Below are positions 34,084-46,602 of a stretch of 64,000 bases of DNA, piece after piece; positions within the stretch are counted from its first letter, which is position 1; the number at the start of each line of letters is the position of its first letter. The notes under the pieces were generated by a model. It searched no databases. It saw only the letters and a list, made by a program, of their open reading frames with translations, and was not told the DNA's origin. Source of the DNA: Sistotremastrum niveocremeum HHB9708 (Eukaryota; Basidiomycota; Agaricomycetes; Sistotremastrales; Sistotremastraceae); assembly GCA_001630475.1 (NCBI GenBank), contig KV419402.1, positions 303,910 to 367,909 on the forward strand, read 5' to 3'. Both the position numbers and the translations under genes were made by a program.

Positions 34084-36378
34084 ATGTCGACTGAGCGCGA
34101 TGCTTTGCTCGGTGCCGACGCACGAAGCGGCGGCTACGTTCTGGCTGCCGACATCGAACCCCAGGCTGGTGAGCTATACGTCGTGAAACTGCAGGATGCA
34201 CTATCTTAACGGGAGCTTTAGTCGATGTCTTAGATGCTGTGGATGAGACTGGGGAGACCTTTGATGATGTTCCGAAAGAGAGACGACAAATTGGTGCGCT
34301 ATATTCTCGTCAGAGCGCAATGTGGTACTCAGTCGTGCACCAGGCTTCGTCAGTGCTGTCTTTCTCATTACGAATCGAATTATTGGAACTGGGTGGGTCA
34401 CGCTTCACGGGATCCATGAGCACATCTAACCCCAAGCGCAATCAGTATATTCGCCACGCCTTCCATCATCCTTCGTTCGTCGGGAAGCATTGGGATGGCC
34501 CTAGTATTATGGCTAGCTGGTGCGACTGTTGCATTTGCTGGTACATCGGTCTACCTGGAGCTGGGAACAGTGCGTATCTTTAATATGATGGGATTCGAGT
34601 TCTAATCTGCGCCTTTCTGTCAGGCTCTACCTCGCAGCGGGGGCGAGAAGGTATATCTGGAATATTTCTTTGGCCGACCGAAATATCTTGTGCTATGCAT
34701 CTTCGCCACATACACCGTCATGACAGTACGCTTTCATGTTTTCTCTTCAGACTGGTTTTCGCTCATTGTATCTAGGGAACTTCTTCTGCGAATGCCGTCG
34801 TATTCGGCGAATGTGAGTATATCTTCCAAACGCCTCAAATTGTAATTTACTCATTCCGTACATCAGACCTCCTCCGGGCACTATCGATAGAGCCTACGCC
34901 TACTCTCACTCGAACCATTGCCGTTGGTTGTCTCACCGCTTGCACCATCCTGCATTCGACGAAGATCCATTGGGGTTTACGGATACAAAATATTCTCGGC
35001 ACCGTCGGCATCGTGCTACTCTTGTTCGTTGCGTTCTCGGGCATCCTCGTTATGATCGGCGTCATCAAGCTGGATCAGGAGACGATCGGAGGCGCTGGGA
35101 CCTCGATCATGATGATGGGTGGTAAAAGCGCATGGAATAAACTGTGGGAAGGGACGAGGACTGATGCTAATGGGATCGTTACGGGGCTGTATAGCGTTAC
35201 GTGGTAAGTCTTCCTCTAGTCTCTTGACCAGCCTTCGTCGACGAAAATACTGACGGATTACCTTCCAGGTCTTATATCGGTTACTCTAATGCTAATTACG
35301 CCCTCTCTGAAATACGTGATCCCATCCGGACCATGAAGCGAGCAGCACCCACTGCTCTCCTCTCCATCTCCCTCATATATTTCTTGGTCAACATCTCCTA
35401 CTTCGTAGTAGTCGATAAAGAAGAGATATTGAACGGCGGTCAAATTGTCGCGTCGCTATTCTTCAGGAACATATACGGAGACAAGAGCGAGAAGGTGCTG
35501 AGTGCTTTGATCGCTATGGTGACGCTGGGCAATGTACTCGCGGTTACGTTTACGACCGGTCGAAGTTCGTTCATCCTACTATACTTCAATGGGCCGAGAC
35601 TGATGTGTATATTCTATCAGTTATTCAGGAGCTTGGACGTGAAGCTGTCCTGCCGTTCTCTGCCTTCTTCTCTTCGTCGAAACCCTTCGGAACTCCTATG
35701 ACCGGGCTACTACAACAATGGCTCGTCGGCAGTCTGACGATTGTTCTTCCGCCCAGCGGAGATGCGTATATCTTTATCTTGAACTGTACGTGTATCTCCG
35801 ATCTCTAGCGTCTTGTGTCGCTCATCTCATCGTGATATCCAGTATCATCATATCCATATTCTATCATCAACACATTGATCAGCTCGGGTCTCCTCCTCCT
35901 CCACATCCCTCCCCGAATCAAATATCTCTTCAAGTCATTCTTCCGTACCCTATTCCGCCTTCGTCCTCAATCGGCTTCTCTCGAAGTATCACCACCCTGG
36001 ACACCACCTTTCTCCTCTCCGATTCTTGTCACCCTCTTCTTCACAGTCTCAAACATCTTCCTCCTAGTCGTACCCTTCATCCCTCCACCCAAAGGCGAAA
36101 AAGGACCTTACGAAAATCTACCCTATTACCTCCACGCTGTGACAGTACTTGGTTTCGCCGTTCTTGGCGTAGCATACTGGTGGTCGTGGGCTCGTTTGAT
36201 GCCTTGTCTTGGGGGATATTCGTTAGATAGGATATGGGTCAAGGGTGTGGGCGATGGGACGAGTGTTGATGTAGGATCGGGTGTGGAGGGAGCTGTTTCG
36301 GCGGATGATGGGATTTCGAGAGCTGTGTTTAGGAAGATTAAGAAGGAGGATGAGACTTCGCTTTCGATATCTATATAG
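34084..36378 (+). CDS. high-affinity methionine permease, Mup1-like (APC superfamily)
   Basis: The start is MSTERDALLGADARSGGY, a hydrophilic N-terminus. Splicing gives RRQIGFVSAVFLITNRIIGT and GIFATPSIILRSSGS, the IIGTGIF signature of TM1 in amino-acid/polyamine carriers. Then follow FAGTSVYLELGTALPRSGGE, SSANAVVFGEYLLRAL, SYIGYSNANYALSEIRDP and a long C-terminal membrane part with YYLHAVTVLGFAVLGVAYWW. About twelve membrane segments are expected. Nine or ten introns of 45-60 nt are present, and the last exon ends at TAG 36376-36378. It should import methionine and related amino acids at the plasma membrane. Substrate is inferred from family resemblance. Confidence 0.85.
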
Positions 36379-36934
36379 AGGGCGTTGGGTTTCGTTTTCC
36401 CATCATGGTTGATCTGGCGGTCTTGCTTTGTTGTGTATTCGTTTTATATCTCTTGTACTGTCGCACTTGTTTATGGGGTTTTCTATATACACGCTCGTCT
36501 AATGGAAGGCCTTTGTACAAACACCGCTTTCATTATCGAGTTGCTCGGTATAAAATTAGATGAAAGTAGCTCAGCTCGAGTAAAGAAATTCCTTTGACGA
36601 CGAGCACTCATAAGCGTCAGTAAAATTCATCTCTGTTCTTATGCATACAACAATGGCGCTCTGTATCGTAAGCTTTCATCAAGCCTGTCCTACTTCTAGA
36701 ATATACCGAGAGCTACCGAATACGGAACAAGCGAATGGGAGGACTGTTGGTCCAACCTCCAGATTAGGTCGCCGAAGATGAAAATGGCGTATTGTTCTGT
36801 CCTTTGTATAAACAGCCTGCCCGTATGCTCCGTTCTTATTAAATCTGAAGCTCTTCACTCTTGCGCTTTGTCCTTCATCTTCCCCATTGTCTACAAAGCG
36901 CTTTGCTTTGTCCCTCAACTCACCTCTTCAAAGA

Positions 36935-37551
36935 ATGGTTAGCGCAGCTGTCAAGTCCAGAGTAAGCCTTTGTTAAAAAGGGAAGAAATCACGATACTAA
37001 TGAATATTAACCAGATGAAGCCTACTATCAAAAAGGAAACCCAAGACTTGAACGTCTCAGTCGCTGATGTCCTAGCGGGCTTAGTAGAATCTGAAGACGA
37101 GGACGCATCGGTGAACGAAGATGAAAAAGCAAACAAAGGCATAGGCGGCAAGAAGAAGAAAGTAAAGGAGGAAGTAAAGGAGGAACCTCAACTCATTCCA
37201 GTCAACGGCGGCTACATTTGCGGCATAAAAGGGTGTGAGCATACCGCTAAGTCTGGAGGTGACATGAAGAGGCACTGGGAAGTCCTGGATCATGGCCCGT
37301 GAGTACTAGCGCTTTTCATTCTTCCGTGCTCCAGTCTGATCGTTCACTTCAGTGGTCAACATGTATGCGAGACTTGCGAGCGAGAGTTGACTCGGGTTCG
37401 TTGAATTCAGAATCCAGGCATGAAAGGTGTACTCAGTTATCTTTAGAAAGATTCCCTCAAACGCCATCAGAGGAACGCGAACGCTTGTCGCAAATACCTA
37501 GCTGAGAAAGCCAAAACGCTGAATGATTCGGATGCCAGTGTTGGATTGTGA
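36935..37551 (+). CDS. zinc-finger protein with paired C2H2/C2HC fingers
   Basis: Four exons: 36935-36961, 37015 to about 37299, a short exon from about 37353, and a last exon to TGA at 37549-37551. The product starts MVSAAVKSR, has an acidic then lysine-rich linker (KKKKVKEEVKEEP), then finger one CGIKGCEHTAKSGGDMKRHW and finger two CETCERELTRKDSLKRHQ, ending with a Cys ligand in RNANAC. This is a small DNA-binding-type protein of basidiomycetes. The target is unknown. It lies just upstream of a second zinc-finger gene with a similar first exon. Confidence 0.7.
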
Positions 37552-38015
37552 AGCCGGTCCTCAAAACCCAGCATAGAGGTTGAAGTGCGTGAAGGGGAAG
37601 AGTACTAGGGTTGGACAGGATAATAGTACCCTGAGAGAAAGAGATTCTGACGATGCAATTGAGCCTAGAAGGGGGGACGGATTGAAGTTGGTTTCGTGTA
37701 AAAGGACCAAGATCAAGTTGGTGACGAATAAGGCGAAGATTTTTCGAGGATATTCGTCCCGTACGATTATGGATGTCAACAAGGCATCGGTAATTGATTC
37801 ATGATCCCTGAAGCCAGGATGTTTGCGTGGAAAGCGCCGTTGAATGGAAGCGCTTGAGCGCTATGCGAATCGCGATGGTCCGAGCGCGCAACATTGGTTA
37901 CGGCAAAAGCCGATGCTCTTTCAGAGTTGCCAAGTTGCATCCACTATTCCCCATTCGCGATCTGGCTGCGTTGCGGCTCGAGGCCCTCTTTGTATAGCAA
38001 AATATTATTTATAGA
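37552..38015. other. intergenic between the zinc-finger genes
   Basis: No gene is seen. A short T/A-rich stretch at about 37998-38012 precedes the next ATG. Confidence 0.4.
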
Positions 38016-38748
38016 ATGGTGCGAGCGTTCCTAAAGCCATCGGTGAGTCGGAATCCAGATCTCCAACCTGAGCCGGGTGTTTATTCACGCATGTGGTCCT
38101 GAAATTTTTCGACAGTCCCCTCGATCTGTCAGATCCCCGAAGACTGTGAAAGTGGAAGACATAGCTGGGGTGAAAAAGGAGGAAGACAATGTTGCTCGAA
38201 AACTGGACTTTTCCTCTTCGTCCCAAAATGGATCCACTTTTCCGAGTGCATCGACAAGCTATCAAGCCCCTAAGCTGATGTTGCAGCCACCAGAGGGGTT
38301 CGGTATGACACCTATGTTGAAGATCGGTGATCCAGTTCAACCTTCATCACCCACAACCTTCAAAGCGGCTCATCCGGAGGCCCCTCGACCTCGGAAGAAT
38401 GCAAGACTCTGGGATCGACAGCTGGCATGTGGGCTCGGCGATTGTCAAGCTGTATTCAAAGGAGTGAACGCTCAGTTTCTTCTTACTCGACACCGAAAGA
38501 ATACAAGGAAACATGTGTGTTATTGAGTTGGATCGCTTCATTCGGTCCTTTCTTTTCTTGGATACTAACGTCGTCTTATCTCAGCGTGACAACGTCGGTA
38601 GTTTTATGTGCCCTCATTCGGGTTGTGATATGACCTTTACGCAGGTGAGATCAAGAATACAAAGCTCTTTCCGTCATCTCAATGCCCCTCCAGAAGGAGC
38701 TCTTTCAACCTCACATAGATACGTGCCAATATCGATTTAAGACCTAAG
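38016..38748 (+). CDS. zinc-finger protein, paralogue-like neighbour
   Basis: Exon 1 is MVRAFLKPS (38016-38042), matching the tiny first exon of the neighbour. The second exon carries VKVEDIAGVKKEEDN, a Ser/Pro-rich linker and finger one CGLGDCQAVFKGVN with LLTRHRKNTRKH. After an intron ending TCTCAG come CPHSGCDMTFTQ and, if the GTGAGA...CTCCAG intron (38645-38693) is removed, KELFQPHIDTC, which completes a C-C-H-C finger. The frame then ends at TAA 38746-38748. Reading through instead gives a stop at 38738-38740 and no complete finger, so splicing is preferred. Confidence 0.62.
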
Positions 38749-39771
38749 CGTCATCGGGTCATCCAATTTCATTCTGGGAGTTCTTGTTGTATTCAAATAT
38801 GTAGACAGTCTTGTTCGGTAAACAATTGTGCTTGATGTACACCCCAGCCAGCGACAAAGGTCGAACCATTGAGACCGAGACCGATGACGATGCAACCTTT
38901 GCAGGGACGCGGAAGCGCCCAACATCCGTCGGTGCTTTTCGGCCGTTATTGCCGACCCCTCCTGACCGTCATCAACGTCTTGTCATCACCATCACGGACA
39001 GTCTGCCCTGTTATGCTACTATCTTGATGACCTCTACACCGTTCAAATCGACCTACAGACCATCTGGGAGGACAAGTCTTGGAATGACTAAATTCAGCGC
39101 TACCGGTATATGTTCAATCATATCGTGAAACCATTCTCTGATTACAATGCAAGACGGCGATGTATTGGTACTTGGATCTGGCTTGCAGCTTCTATCGAGC
39201 TTGTGATGGCGACGGTATCATCTCAACGAGACCTATACATCACCGACCTCTCGCACGGACAAAGTGATACAAGTATCAAAATACTTTAGCTTCAGCGCTA
39301 GGAATACGCGAGGTCAGCCAGCAACTTTTCTCATCCTGCCGAAAGCTTCTAATCAGTCTTTTATAATCATAGTGTGATTGATGCTGCCACTTTACTGTAT
39401 GAATGATACGTACCCTGCAACCAGTGGTCCATTGATCAGACATACCGTAATGATCCCAAGCTGCTCTATTCATATCTCTTCGAGCAGCTGATGCACGTCT
39501 CTAGTGCTTCCTTTGCTCTTGCCTCGCCCCATGTCAAACGGCTGGATTGCCCCTGTGGTTCTTTTCTTAGACCCCGCAACAGGAATGATCCAGTATTTTG
39601 GGCCCGCAACCGGCATGGGGAGGATAGTATATAACATGTCAAAGGTGTGTGCCACTTTTCCTCAGGTTGATCCTCCTCATTCAATTTTTCAACAGCCACG
39701 AGCCCGGTGCTCATTATCTCTTCTTCTTCATTAAATTCACTTTTCGTCGTCTTGATCTCTCCACCTTCGCC
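38749..39771. other. intergenic; one unexplained open frame
   Basis: A + frame at about 38840-39128 contains TETDDDATFAGTRKRPTSVG and could be an exon of an unknown gene or a 3' extension of the zinc-finger gene. The remainder holds the promoter of the secreted-protein gene. Confidence 0.35.
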
Positions 39772-41270
39772 ATGCGCGTCACTCTCTTCACTTCTGCGGT
39801 GGCCCTCTCCGCCCTTTCCGCGTCTGCTATGCCACTAGAAAAGCGCATTGCACAAGTAATTGCTGATTCCACAAAAGACTGGGTAGCGGCTTGTGTATGT
39901 CAATTTGCTCCTCATATACTGTACTGGAGCTGACTGTGCTCAAATAGCAAAAAGCCGGAGGTGCTGACAAGTGCTCAACGGTCTCCGTTGCAGCCTTCCA
40001 AACTCTCCTCGCCGCTGGAAAGAACTGCGATCAACAAGACGCAGCCGATTCTATGGTCTCCCTCGCCAAATCCCTCAACGCCGCAGCCCCCGATCCAGAG
40101 ATGGTTCGCCTGGCCCAACTCTTCGTCCAACAACCCCGAAATGCGCCCGATTCTCTTTCTGTACCTTATTGTCAAAAAGCTCCTCAGAATCCCGAACTCA
40201 ATGGATTATTCCATTGTGAATTCGCCAGCTCAAATCTTCAGAAGTTTAGTGGGGATCAGACGGGCAATGTTCCGCTTGGACAGACAAGTCCGGTCAATCC
40301 GCCTGGCAGCTGCCCTGCGAAGACGGATGGGCCTGTGCCTGATGGTGTGCAGCTCAATACGCTTGTGAAGAATCCCGGTGTTCCTGCAGCAGGGGGTGCT
40401 GCCGGAGGCGCTGGTGCCAGTAGCACTAGTATCGCTACTAGTACCGCTACCAATTCGACTTCTGCAGCTGCTGGTGGAGACGCAGGAGACGCAGGCGATG
40501 ATACCGACGATACCGCCGATGACGCCGATGACACTGATACTAGCGATGCTGGAGACGTCGGAGACGCTGCAGCTTCCAATTCGACTGTCACGGATAACAC
40601 ATTGAGCTCCGCCTCAAACTCCACGTCTTCCACCTCCTCTCTCTCCAGCGCCAACTCCACTACTCTCGATACTGGATCGAATACTGCCAATAGCACCTCA
40701 ACTGGAGATGACAGTGGGGATGACAGTGGAGACGACACTAGCGATGATACGGGAGATGACACTGGTGATGATAGCGGTGATGATTCTGGGGACGATACAG
40801 GCGACGACAGTGGAGATGATAGCACCGGAGACGATTCCGCAGACGATTCATCCGATGACTCTGGGGACGACTCAGGCGATGACACCGGCGACGATTCCGG
40901 GGACGACACATCGGATATCGGCTCGCTATCCAACTCAACCAACTCTACCTCCACCGACACCGGCAATTCTCAGCTCAACTCAACATCTCTCGATACCGGC
41001 GACTCGCAGTTGTCGAATTCGACTGTGTCGGATACCACATCAGGCGATCTGAGCAACTCCAATTCAACGGTCGTTGATACTGGTGACTTGTCGAACTCCA
41101 ACAGTACCAGTACGGATTCTTCGGGTGCCGCTGGCTCTGGAGATGACTCTGGAGACGATTCGGGCGACGATACTGTTGATGACACCGGAGACGATACCGG
41201 AGACGACGCTGGGGACGATTCGGGCGACGATACAGGGGATGATAGCAACAACGATGCCGCAGATAATTGA
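39772..41270 (+). CDS. secreted protein with conserved N-terminal domain and GDD(S/T) repeat tail
   Basis: Two exons (39772-39894, 39948-41270) give 481 residues. The signal peptide is MRVTLFTSAVALSALSASA, followed by MPLEKR, a Kex2-like site. The next ~150 residues contain Cys pairs (CKKAGGADKCS, KNCDQQD, PYCQKAP, LFHCEF, GSCPAK) and match a widespread Agaricomycete family of unknown function. From about residue 190 the protein turns into a Ser/Thr/Asp/Gly low-complexity tail, with dozens of GDDS/GDDT units and NST glycosylation sites. The acidic tail might bind Ca2+ or sit in the cell wall; this is inference only. Confidence 0.78.
40695..41262 (+). repeat. coding minisatellite, GA(C/T)GAC-rich
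   Basis: Imperfect 12-15 bp repeats encode GDDSGDD/GDDTGDD in two blocks (40702-40913 and 41139-41253), separated by a Ser/Asn-rich stretch. The repeat probably varies in length between strains. Confidence 0.7.
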
Positions 41271-41591
41271 AGCTCAAGTTGACGCCCCGCTATAGTCGAT
41301 GACGCCTGTAGATGCCAGTGAGGCAAGTCACTGGACAAAATGAAATACAATTTTTCGGATTTCTTAGAGACGATCCCCTATGAACGCGTGATCATCTACA
41401 TACTATACCCAATAAAGATCCTGTCAATCCTGGTTCTGCAGGGACCGTCATTTACCATAGTAAATCATTTAATTGGAACGTTAATGACGCGACACGTGAT
41501 CGCGATCCCTGTCATCACCTCGCGCAAGTCTGCCCTCACATCGGGCTTAGGGCTCTTCTGCATCACCATCTCGAGCACTTCCACGTCTATC

Positions 41592-43314
41592 ATGAGTCCG
41601 ACAACGAATTCAACCTCTCTGACCGTTTCAGCTTGGGCTGTGCGTGAAGTAGTTGAAAAGATACTAGAGTTTTGTTCGCCGAGAGACCTCGTTTGCGTCG
41701 CCCAAGTTTCCAAGTCCTTGCATCCCTGCGCTATTCAGCGCCTCTATCGAGAAGTTCAGGGATTGAAGCACATCATCCAGTTTTTAGCTCCTTTACGTCT
41801 ACATTATTCGAATGTAGGTGAGTCTGCGAATACCGTCTGCCTTCCGCTCTAATATGCTCTATTAAAAGCCTGACAGCTTCGTTCGCGACCTTGAACCTTC
41901 AGATTGGGAAAGATTCGCTGTCTATTCTAGGCACGTCCGGCGTCTGGTCTACGATGAGAGCGAACTGCCGTCATCTGGCCAGATGTCTACCAGTATATTC
42001 CAGGAGATGGTCATTAGTTGCCCGACCCGAGCTCTATTTCCTCTTCTCCACGAAGTTGAATTGCGCTTCTCTCAGAAAACCTCTTCTCAACAGCGATACT
42101 CGTTTTTATTTCTGCACGAGAACCTGAAAAGTCTGTCGATAGCCTCGGACGCGCAAGGGCTCAAGTACATACTTCGGAGCATCCCTAAAATGTCTCCGAG
42201 GTTGGAGTCGATAAAGATCATCTGCTCGAACTCGATTGAGTCTACAAGCGATGATCTAGTTGCGTTGGTCACGGAGCTCTTGCAGCTCCGAGAAATCACG
42301 ATCTCCTCCCACCTGTTGTCCACGACCGTCCTCCTGGCGTTGGCTAAACACCCTCGTATTGCTACGGTCTGTCAAGACTCGAAGGACGTCACAAATGCAA
42401 AAATATCGGGGACTCAGTATGAGTATAGGTTCGCCGCTACAGACTTCCAGAGCCTCAATTACCTAAGACTGGATACTGCTTTGGACGATCTAACGCGCTG
42501 GCTGTATTCCGACGATATCCTGCCCTCATTATCCAGATTGCATGTTGAGCTGAGAGACAAAGCTCCTCATCTCATGGTACGAGATTGTTTCAGCCAGATC
42601 GCACGAGCACTTCCTCGTATTGTCGGGTTGACATTCGATATGTACACCCACAATAAAGCTCCCTCAGGCGCTCCGTGCGACGTCACCTTCGACACGTTTG
42701 TGCCGCTGCTCAAACGACTTTCGTTGACGTCCTTCATCTTTGACCATCCGGATCCTCTGGCTTTATCCGATCTCGAAGTCGGGCGGATGGCCGCAATGTG
42801 GCCTGTACTGGCCACATTTTCCCTGGGATCTTCAGCGCTCTACTCAGACCCCCAGTCACATCTCACGATGGGCGTTCTTCTCTCTTTTGCCGAGAACTGT
42901 TATCATCTCAAGTCTTTGTCTTTGAATATCAATACCAGCCTCGCTCCTTCTCGCGAGCCATCCGGGGAGTCAGTTTTTGGACATTATTTCGAAACCTTGA
43001 ACGTCGGATGTTCCCCTATCCGTGACGCCCATGTCGCGTCCAGATTTTTGGCCCAAATCCTTCCGGAAAAGGCAGAGATCACGTCTTGGGATGGAGGTGC
43101 TGATATATCCAATACTGGCGCGTCGAAAGCCCTCAAGAGCGCCTTGATCTCCAGATCAGCGCTTTGGCTGGAGGCCCGTGTTTGGATTAAGACACTCGTT
43201 CGTGCCCGATTGCTCCAGGAGGAAAGGATCAGACAAACCCTTGCTTCTCTTGTCTCCAGATTGAGAGCGCTCGAAACTGAGAATATGAAACTCGAGAAGG
43301 AACTTTTTTGTTAG
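41592..43314 (+). CDS. F-box protein with LRR-like region and C-terminal coiled coil
   Basis: Exons 41592-41813 and 41869-43314 give 555 residues. The N-terminus has an F-box-like motif (VREVVEKILEFCSPRDLVCV, AQVSKSLHPCAIQRLYREV). The middle is leucine-rich (LKSLSIASD, LRLDTALDDL, LKRLSLTSFIF), as in Agaricomycete F-box proteins. The end is a charged coiled coil (RLRALETENMKLEKELF). It probably acts as an SCF ubiquitin-ligase substrate adaptor. It is a tandem paralogue of the next gene, with the same intron position, and the segment SHLLST.VLLAL.HP is shared. Confidence 0.78.
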
Positions 43315-44370
43315 CGTTCTTACAGTATTTGTTGGCCTCGATTGAGCTTCAGATGGAAGCGACGAAGCTTGACACGGAAGAAGCGAGTGTTGCGAATCAG
43401 AGACTTATAGTGACATGAAGAAATCCCTTGAACGCGTTAGAAGATCCTAGCTGGCGTCTTTACGTGTTCCATCGGTAACACTCTCCTCCGGGAGGAGTGA
43501 TTCAATAAAGTTGCAATGGCTTTCGTCGCAGTCAAGGCCCCAGGGTGTCACTGATATCGCAGTATTGCTCTGACTCACCACCTTAGCCCTGAATTCCGTG
43601 GGCTCTTTCAGATCGATCACAGGCCATCCCTTTTCACAGGCGAAGGAATCGTCAGGGTATGATACCCTGCGTCACGAGTCGCAATTGTATTCCTGACCTC
43701 TCGCAAGGGCATGAATTTATCATCACCTCCAGGGCTGTTCTTTTTACAGTTCTTCCGAACAAGTGCGTCTATTCAATAATGCAACTTCCCTGTTGCCAGT
43801 TTTTGGTTTCGGCCGCTCTCAGAGAAAGCACATGCGACCGTCTAGAATCCAACTTGTTATGAAGGCCTGAGATTGAATGACCCCCCATGTTTCCGCTATC
43901 GCAAGATGAGAATGTTCCAAGGCCCGCAAAGTTCGAGCTCCTCAACCTGAAGTGAAAAGGGATTCACACTCAAGGCTTTGCATGTATTGGCATTTTGACG
44001 GCCCTCAGCAGGAGACTTCCTTCCATTAGGTCGAGAGAACTGACAGAACAGAATAGGATGCGGCATGATGGGACGTTAACAGAGAAGAAGTCCACCGAAC
44101 CAAGGAATGAAAGTGAACGTGCAGTAAAGAAACAAGGCTTCTGCTAACGTAAACCCTCCCGAGAAAGCCGTCTCGGCCAGCCGGCTCGCTTCCCCACGTG
44201 TTTGGCTGTGACTGACATTGTGACCGTGATTTCCTAGGCCTCCGTCCTTGCTTGCGTCCTTGCATCCGTCGGGACTCAGGACTTGACTCAGGAGACTTCG
44301 ACTTGTCATTCAGGAGCTCAGATTTCAACCGTCTAATCCCCTGCCTGCGATTCATAATTTAGAACGAAGA
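43315..44370. other. intergenic between the F-box genes
   Basis: Holds the repeat block at 44120-44196 and the upstream region of the second F-box gene. No gene is supported. Confidence 0.4.
44120..44196. repeat. upstream block shared with 46425-46510
   Basis: It shares CAAGGCTTCTGCTAACGTAA and GAAAGCCGTCTCGGCCAGCC with the second copy, in order. It lies about 175-250 bp before the second F-box start. Confidence 0.55.
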
Positions 44371-46145
44371 ATGTCTCTCGATCCGGCCAGCAGCGCGTCA
44401 CATTTCTGGCAGATCGGCGAACTCCTCGACTATCTTTTTGAGAGATGTCCTGTTGCGGATCTTGCTAGCTGCGCTAGAGTGTCAAAACTCTTTCACTCTC
44501 ACGCGTCGGATCATCTATACAAGAACGTATCAAAGATTCAGAATGTTTTCCAGTTTTTAGGGCCAGTGGCTCAGCAGACATTCCGTCAGGAGGATGGGAA
44601 ACTTGTAAGCTTAACCGTGTCGACGATTGAGAACTTACTGTTAATGCCCTCCGGATGGATCAGAATTTCGCATACTACCTGCAGCCTCATATCTGGGAAC
44701 GATTTATACCGTACGGAGAACGAGTGCGCTCAATGGAATACGACGAAAGCAAACTACCCCTCGGGTGCCAATTGGTCGACTTCTGCTTCAATGAAATTGC
44801 AGCGACTTGTCCCACTGCCAAAGTCTTCCCTTCTCTTCTCAGTGCCACACTCGTATGGAGAGGAATAGCTAGCCGCGGCCGATTCTCAATAAATTTCTTG
44901 GGAGAAAGCTTGCGAAGGCTTTCGGTAGACTGTGATGCTGACACCCTAAAATATTTTCTGGGAAGCATTCACAGGATCGCCCGAAATTTGGAATCCTTCC
45001 ACCTTGCGTGTGCAAACAGCCTCAATGATACCGAAGCGGGCCTTCTTGCTCTGATCAATGGTCTTCCGACCTTGAAGGAAGTCACTCTTCCTTCGCATCT
45101 TCTGTCGACAGAAGTCCTTTTGGCTTTGTCAACCCATCCTCATATAGAGAGCCTTCACCGCTCAGATTCGCAGTCCTCAACAGCGACCTCTACCAACACC
45201 CCCAAGGGGTTGAATTTTCCGGAGGGAGGCTTTGAGAGACTGAGAAAGTTTAAGGCAGACACAGACCTCGCCGATATGATCAGCTGGCTACAATCTGGGC
45301 CCATACCTCCCTCTTTAACCACACTTCACGTTTGCTCACGCACTTTAGAAACAAATGCCAACATCGATCACTGTTTTACGCACACGTCCAAGGCCCTTCC
45401 GCACTTGACTGTGCTTATCCTTGATTTCACTACTCACAACACCGCTCCGGAGGGCACTACCGCTGAAGTTGCCGGAAACACTTTCAAGTCCCTTTCCGGA
45501 CTGAAACATCTTGAAGTCTTCACTTTCGACCATCCCGCCCCTCTTCTGATTCCCGAGGATCACATTGCGCAGATGGTGAAGGCATGGCCGGCACTACAGT
45601 CGTTTGCGATGAGAACTTCGTCAGTCTGTGCTGATGAACAGTCGATTCTCAGTATGGGCATTCTGGTGACCCTTGCTCAAAGCTGTCCCAAGCTACGGTC
45701 ACTATCTTTCGTCGTCAACACGAAACTAGCGCCATCCCAAAATTTCTCGAAAAAGGAAGGGTTCGCATACCCTTTCTTCGAACTCGACCTAGGTTGCTCA
45801 CCGATAGCCGATGCACGAGCTGTTGCAACCTTCCTTTCTCAAGTTCTCCCCGAAAACGCAAGTGTCACGTATTGTGATAAAGATCCCAGCACGATGACCA
45901 CATCGGCGGCACTTCAGGCCACATTGACATCCAGACAGCAGTGTTGGAAAGAGGTCACGAATTGGCTTGGGCCTCTCATCGGCGCTCGAGCTCGAGAGAA
46001 AGACGCGGAGACCAAGGTCAAATCCATAACCGCCGAACTGGATCTTGCCAAGCAAGAGAACGCAGAGCTCAAAAGAAAGCTCGAGAACTTATCGCGCTCC
46101 ATTAAATTAAAATCGGCCCCTACAACGGATTATGGACAATCATGA
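44371..46145 (+). CDS. F-box protein, tandem paralogue
   Basis: Exons 44371-44604 and 44664-46145 give 571 residues. The F-box-like start reads FWQIGELLDYLFERCPVADL and ARVSKLFHSHASDHLYKNVS. The LRR-like body includes LTLKEV-type strands, THPHIESL and LKHLEVFTFDHPAPL, and the C-terminus is a coiled coil (SITAELDLAKQENAELKRKL). Intron position and motif order match the upstream gene, so the pair arose by tandem duplication. The substrate is unknown. Confidence 0.78.
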
Positions 46146-46424
46146 TGTCCAATTGCTTTCGATGAGTCATATGTGCCAGATATATATGATGGTACAAGAT
46201 CAGATGAATTCAATGCTTGGTTTTCTTGTCGATTTGGGGCATACTCGACTCAGTATACGAGCGACCCAGCATTGGCGACCGCCAAGTAGAAGTGTAGTAG
46301 AAAAATCCACATTTTATCGATGATCTCGTTGCTCTCCAAGCTTCAACAAAATACCAGACAGAGGAGATCAGAGCTCGAAATAACACAAGGGAACGCTGCA
46401 TCGTGTAAGTACGCTTGATGGTAC

Positions 46425-46510
46425 GAGAACCAGTGACAAGCTTTCTGCCGACGTAAGACTTTAAAATTTTGTGAAAGCCGAATCGGCCAACCGGCTCGCT
46501 ATCCTCTCTC
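46425..46510. repeat. second copy of the 44120-44196 block
   Basis: It reads CAAGCTTTCTGCCGACGTAA and GAAAGCCGAATCGGCCAACC and lies 95-180 bp before the phosphoesterase start. It may be a shared promoter element carried along by the duplication. Confidence 0.55.
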
Positions 46511-46602
46511 AAAGTCGCGCCTTGAAAACGCGCATTCCTTGAGTATAGCTAACTGGATTCATTCCTGAGTCGAGCTCTATATTGCATTAAACCAGCTTTC
46601 TT

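Noticed and set aside
40256-40966. 236-codon minus-strand ORF opposite the secreted-protein gene
   Set aside because: It is the mirror of the GDD(S/T) repeat; the + strand has the signal peptide, intron and conserved domain.
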